Shown piece by piece: positions 55,494 through 59,437 of a stretch of DNA of 59,437 nucleotides (within the stretch, counting starts at the first letter, position 1; each line of letters starts with the position of its first letter). This DNA comes from Zygnema cylindricum. Taxonomy: Eukaryota; Streptophyta; Zygnematophyceae; Zygnematales; Zygnemataceae. The stretch is from contig JBBHKE010003171.1 in the NCBI GenBank assembly GCA_037447655.1, positions 10,001 through 69,437 of the forward strand, given 5' to 3'. The notes below the pieces were generated by a model. The model was not told the DNA's origin. It saw only the letters and a program-made list of their open reading frames with translations, and did no database searches. Both the position numbers and the translations under genes were made by a program.

Positions 55494-58400
55494 CTCTAGG
55501 GTGCCCATATTTGATGGATCAGACTTTCTTTATTGGGAAATGATGATGGAGGGAGAACTATTTGAGAAGCATTTATGGGGCATAGTGTCTGGACAAATTC
55601 GATGCCCACCTCCACCTGGGTTTGGAGGGACACGTTTTTCTGGCACCTCCGCCTCTACAGTTGGTAGAACAGCTGCCACCATCACCGAGGATGAAGATGA
55701 GGAAGGAGAAGAGATTGTCATGGAAGGAGAAAAGGAAAGAGTTGCAACTCAAGTAACACCATTGCCGAAGGCGATACCGGCAGCAGCACCACCAGCAACA
55801 ACGACAAGGGTTCAGACCGAAAGATCAGGGTATGAAAAGTGGAACTACAAAGACAAGGTTGCTAAGCTCTTAATTCTTAAAAGTGTAGCAAAGGGCATTG
55901 CCATTCCCCTTATGCATGTCAAATCTTCATCTCAGATTTGGATATCACTAGTTAACAAATATAAGAGTGGATCATTGCAGCAGCAACAGTTGGCAGAAAA
56001 TAAGATTGCAGCTTATACTTATAAGGGAGGAAGTATGGATAATTATTGCAATGATTTAGGAGCATTGTTTGGAGAGTTAGAGAGTGCAGGTAACTCATGG
56101 TCTGAGAGACAAAGAGTGAACACATTAATGATGAAACTACCTGAAGAGTATGAGAATATCATTAACCGATTGCAGGACATAGGAGATAGCAATTGGAATT
56201 GGGATGACACTGTGGGAATGATTTTAGTGAAAGAAAGCACCATAGAGCTTAGGAGAGGGAGTCCAAGTGTTCAAGCATTGTCTGCAGGAGCTGATTGGCG
56301 GAAGCGTGATGAGGAGAGAGGGAAAGATCCTTATCGAAACTTTGGTGGAAGAGGACAAGGAGGTGGCAGATTTGATAGACAGGGGAGAGGAACTTCTCGA
56401 GGAGGATTATGTCACTTCTGCAAGAAACCGGGACACTATATGGCAGATTGTGTCAGACTTGCAGATCTTCGACTGAAAGATGGTCAAGGAACTTCAAAGG
56501 ACGGAGGAAAGAAAAAGGCTTTCCTGACTCAAGTTCTTGATGAGGAAGTGGAAGGAAAAACTGAACCTGAAGAGGAGCTTGAGGAGCTTCTCCTTAATCC
56601 GAAAAACACTGAAAAGCATGTCGACATTCCACGGAGACAAAAGTGTGCTTTCGGAGGTAAGAGGGATCCACCCGAGGATGGGTGGATCATAGACTCAGGT
56701 GCTTCAATGCATATGTGCAAAGATAAGCGGTGGTTCACTAAACTGAGAAAGATCCCAACAGTTGAGATAGAGTACGGAGATGGTAGAGTAGAAACCACAA
56801 GTCTTGTTGGAACTGTTGACTTGAAGGTTCTAGTTGATGGAAAGGCCTCAATTGTAACACTCTCAGACGTTCTTTACATTCCACAACTTAGCAAGAACCT
56901 AGTCTCAACAGCTGTCCTAGATGAAAAGGAGTTTGAAACAGGAACTAGGAAAGGAATCTTCACAGCAAGCTTTGATAATGAGGTTTATTTCATAGCTGAG
57001 AAGGGCAGTCAAGGAATGTTCAGAATTGTACTTTGCAATGAAAAGAGTGTTCTCTACTCGTGTGCAAGTGAGATGATGCTTTGGCATAAAAGGTTGGGGC
57101 ATGTGCATCTAGATAGATTAAAGAAAATGAAGAAAAATGGAATAGTGGAGGGTATTACTTTTGAAGATGATGAGACCTTTGATGATTGTAGTGGATGTGC
57201 CCAAGGGAAGATTCATAGACTTCCATTTCCAAAGGCAACCACATTTAGGAGAGAGAAAGTATTAGATCTAGTTCACACTGATGTTTGGGGACCTGCTAGG
57301 TATGCCTCACATGGGGGGAAAAGATGGATGTTAACTATCACAGATGATTGGTCTAGATACACGAAGGTATACTTTCTCAGACATAAGTCAGAGGTATTAA
57401 GATGTTTCAAAGAGTATAAAGTATGGAGTGAAAAGCTACATGAAACCTCAATAAAAGAGATAAGAAGTGATAATGGGAAAGAATACACCTCAAGGGATTT
57501 TGAAGAATATCTTAAAGAAGAAGGAATTCATCATGAGAAAACTGTTCCCTATAATCCGGAACAAAATGGGGTAGCAGAAAGAGTGAATAGAACTTTAGGA
57601 GATATGTCCAGAAGTATGTTAAGTGATAAGAGGATAGGGCTGCAGTTTTGGGCTGAGTCTATGAACTATGCTAATTTCATCAAAAATAGAGTCCTAACTT
57701 CAGCAAATAAGGAGGAAACTCCGTATGAGAGGTGGACAGGAAGAAAGCCTGATTTGTCTAGTTTGAGAGTGTTCGGAAGTCAAGTCTACAGTTTGGATTC
57801 CGATAAGACTAAATGGAAGTTAGAGGGAAGAGGGAAACCAGGATATCTTGTAGGATATGATGAGAGCACAAAAAGATACCGAGTGTATGACTTGAAAAAG
57901 AGAGATATAATTTTGGTAAAACACATAGTGGTGATGAATGAAGAGAAGTCCATTGATCCATTCAAATATAATAAGGAAGTCAAAATCAGATTTGAAACGG
58001 ATCAGTTTTCTGACTTTGACTTTGAAAATGAAGAGAAGGAAGAGGGAGAAAAAGAAAAATCTGCAGATCTACCAAAGGAGAAGGAGGAAAGGACAACATC
58101 CGAGGCAACGCCACAATACGAAGTGGAAACCGATGAGGAACTTGATGAGACACCGGAATTGGAAGATAGGGAAGCTGAAAATTTCCCAAAACGAAACCCA
58201 AGAATGCCTTCCATACCAGCGTCCGATTTTGAAGGGGGAAGAAGAAGTAGTAAACGACTTCAAGAAAGACAAGTAAATAACCAACTCACAAAGATGTCTC
58301 ACCCAGATGAACCTCAAACATACTTAGAGGCCATAAACACTCCAGAAAGTAGCCGGTGGATCACAGCTATAAATGAAGAAATGGCCTCTATCATGGAAGC

Positions 58401-59437
58401 CAATACATGGGAGTTGGTAGATTGTCCACCGGACCGAAAACCGATCGGATGTAAGTGGGTGTTTAAACTTAAATTAAACCCGGATAATACCATTGAGAGG
58501 TACAAAGCTAGGTTAGTTGCAAAAGGTTATACACAGAAAGAGGGGATAGACTACGAAGAAACCTTTGCACCTGTAGTCAGATTTCCTTCTGTTAGAATCC
58601 TTTTAAGTATAGCCGCAGCGGAGGATATGGAAATCCACCAGATGGATATTAAAACTGCCTTTTTGCACGGAGAGTTGGAAGAAGAAATTTACATGAGGCA
58701 ACCGGAAGGATTCGTGGAAAGTGGGGAAGAAAACAAAGTTTGCAAACTGATAAAATCACTCTATGGGCTTAAGCAAGCCGCGCGACAGTGGAATATAAAG
58801 CTCGACGAATTTCTGACCGGTTTGGGGTATATCAGAATTAGTTCAGATCACTCTATATATTTATTTGAGGATGAGAATGGAGTGATATTTATTGCTATTT
58901 ATGTGGATGATTTGTTGGTCTTAAGCAAGTCATTAGATAAAATTAACAAACTAAAACGGGATCTTAGAAGCAGTTTTGATATGAAAGATCTTGGCGAAGC
59001 AAAGTACATTTTGGGAATTCAGATGGAGAGAGATAGAGGGAATAGAATTATAAGACTCACTCAAAAAGAAGCAATCGGTAATATGCTAGAAAAATTTCAA
59101 ATGGAGAAAGCAAACGGATGTACTACTCCCATGGATTTGAAGAAAGTGAGTGAGGGGAGTGAAGAGGGAGGAATATTCATCATTAATGATGAGATGGACG
59201 AGATAGAAAGAAAATTTATGGAAAATATCCCTTATCGGCAGATTGTAGGCAGTTTAATTTATTTTATGAACTGTACCCGTCCGGATATAGCTGCAGCTGT
59301 AGGTGTCCTTAGTAGAAATCTAAATGAACCAAGAAAGAGAGATTGGGAGGCTGCCAAAAGGGTGATGAGGTATCTGGTGGGGACAAGGGAATTATGGTTG
59401 CATTTGGGAGGGGAGCACACTGACATCACCACTTGGA
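55483..59437 (+). CDS. Copia 3 gag-pol polyprotein (open to window end)
   Basis: At least 1318 codons without a stop. Gag begins MGPPSRVPIFDGSDFLYW and carries a CCHC knuckle at Cys310, Cys313, His318, Cys323 (CHFCKKPGHYMADC). Protease active site DSGAS has Asp404. Integrase has the zinc-binding HKRLGH...CSGC region and a DD35E triad at Asp600, Asp663 (RSDNG) and Glu699 (GVAERVN). An acidic linker leads to RT with YVDD at 1140-1143. RNase H has just begun at the window end. Gag and pol are one frame, as in Copia. An upstream in-frame ATG at 55459 inside the LTR is an alternative start; Copia 2 has ATA at that place. All catalytic residues are present, so this copy may be competent. Confidence 0.93.
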   Translation, partial: MGPPSRVPIFDGSDFLYWEMMMEGELFEKHLWGIVSGQIRCPPPPGFGGTRFSGTSASTVGRTAATITEDEDEEGEEIVMEGEKERVATQVTPLPKAIPAAAPPATTTRVQTERSGYEKWNYKDKVAKLLILKSVAKGIAIPLMHVKSSSQIWISLVNKYKSGSLQQQQLAENKIAAYTYKGGSMDNYCNDLGALFGELESAGNSWSERQRVNTLMMKLPEEYENIINRLQDIGDSNWNWDDTVGMILVKESTIELRRGSPSVQALSAGADWRKRDEERGKDPYRNFGGRGQGGGRFDRQGRGTSRGGLCHFCKKPGHYMADCVRLADLRLKDGQGTSKDGGKKKAFLTQVLDEEVEGKTEPEEELEELLLNPKNTEKHVDIPRRQKCAFGGKRDPPEDGWIIDSGASMHMCKDKRWFTKLRKIPTVEIEYGDGRVETTSLVGTVDLKVLVDGKASIVTLSDVLYIPQLSKNLVSTAVLDEKEFETGTRKGIFTASFDNEVYFIAEKGSQGMFRIVLCNEKSVLYSCASEMMLWHKRLGHVHLDRLKKMKKNGIVEGITFEDDETFDDCSGCAQGKIHRLPFPKATTFRREKVLDLVHTDVWGPARYASHGGKRWMLTITDDWSRYTKVYFLRHKSEVLRCFKEYKVWSEKLHETSIKEIRSDNGKEYTSRDFEEYLKEEGIHHEKTVPYNPEQNGVAERVNRTLGDMSRSMLSDKRIGLQFWAESMNYANFIKNRVLTSANKEETPYERWTGRKPDLSSLRVFGSQVYSLDSDKTKWKLEGRGKPGYLVGYDESTKRYRVYDLKKRDIILVKHIVVMNEEKSIDPFKYNKEVKIRFETDQFSDFDFENEEKEEGEKEKSADLPKEKEERTTSEATPQYEVETDEELDETPELEDREAENFPKRNPRMPSIPASDFEGGRRSSKRLQERQVNNQLTKMSHPDEPQTYLEAINTPESSRWITAINEEMASIMEANTWELVDCPPDRKPIGCKWVFKLKLNPDNTIERYKARLVAKGYTQKEGIDYEETFAPVVRFPSVRILLSIAAAEDMEIHQMDIKTAFLHGELEEEIYMRQPEGFVESGEENKVCKLIKSLYGLKQAARQWNIKLDEFLTGLGYIRISSDHSIYLFEDENGVIFIAIYVDDLLVLSKSLDKINKLKRDLRSSFDMKDLGEAKYILGIQMERDRGNRIIRLTQKEAIGNMLEKFQMEKANGCTTPMDLKKVSEGSEEGGIFIINDEMDEIERKFMENIPYRQIVGSLIYFMNCTRPDIAAAVGVLSRNLNEPRKRDWEAAKRVMRYLVGTRELWLHLGGEHTDITTW

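Larger units (their letters stand above)
54588..59437 (+). mobile_element. Ty1/Copia LTR retrotransposon 3 (apparently intact, runs off the window)
   Basis: 5' LTR, half-tRNA primer site and an uninterrupted gag-pol frame up to the last base. By comparison with Copia 2, about 1.3 kb (end of RNase H and the 3' LTR) lies outside. The GCTAC preceding the LTR should be its target duplication, but the other side is not visible. Confidence 0.93.

Noticed and set aside
57938-58276. 112-codon basic open frame
   Set aside because: A shadow in another frame of the Copia 3 acidic linker between integrase and RT.

Overview
This looks like nuclear DNA from a streptophyte plant, more likely a bryophyte, lycophyte or charophyte alga than an angiosperm, but I cannot name the species. 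The evidence is plant-type presenilin and NST1-like genes with GT-AG introns, a nuclear gene for organellar ribosomal protein S16, a receptor-like kinase, Copia retrotransposons (one with the standard plant initiator-Met primer site), and AAACCCTA-type motifs. Most of the window is repeats. Genes are few and split by introns.

Layout. 1-4.4 kb: a 411-bp direct duplication (each copy carries a 7 x 21-bp TGACGTCA-type array) with short TIR elements between the copies. 4.4-8.7 kb, +: complete four-exon presenilin. 9.7-10.2 kb: a retroelement-type C-terminal domain. 11.3 kb, +: tRNA-His(GTG). 12.95-17.66 kb, +: NST1-like membrane/zinc-ribbon protein gene with one unresolved frame change. 19.0-20.0 kb: hAT-like element. 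20.0 kb, -: second, identical tRNA-His, sharing flanks with the first in inverted orientation. 20.19 kb, +: first exon of RPS16.

22.7-37.2 kb, -: a receptor-like kinase assembled from nine exons (signal peptide, PAN, Pro-rich, PAN, PAN, Pro-rich, TM, two kinase exons). All ectodomain and TM exons are symmetric, phase 1-1. Its 8.2-kb first intron holds a hAT-like element (8-bp target duplication) and a decayed Copia element (5-bp target duplication CACTT, integrase core missing). I cannot find the kinase C-lobe.

37.4-46 kb: TIR elements, including a near-perfect 404-bp palindrome of two head-to-head MITEs inside a Harbinger-like element, and diverged repeats. 46.0-46.7 kb: a candidate terminal exon (+) and a WSD1-type acyltransferase first exon with a frameshift (-).

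46.7-59.4 kb: nested repeats. A defective Copia element (47366-53584, GAGTG duplication) is inserted in a TIR element. A second, apparently intact member of the same family (54588 to window end) is inserted in a hAT-type MITE. This family has a primer-binding site that matches the anticodon arm of initiator tRNA-Met (half-tRNA priming as in Drosophila copia) rather than its 3' end. The gag reading frame runs through that site, and its AUG is the triplet that pairs with the anticodon. Each LTR also carries an antisense tRNA-Arg-like segment.
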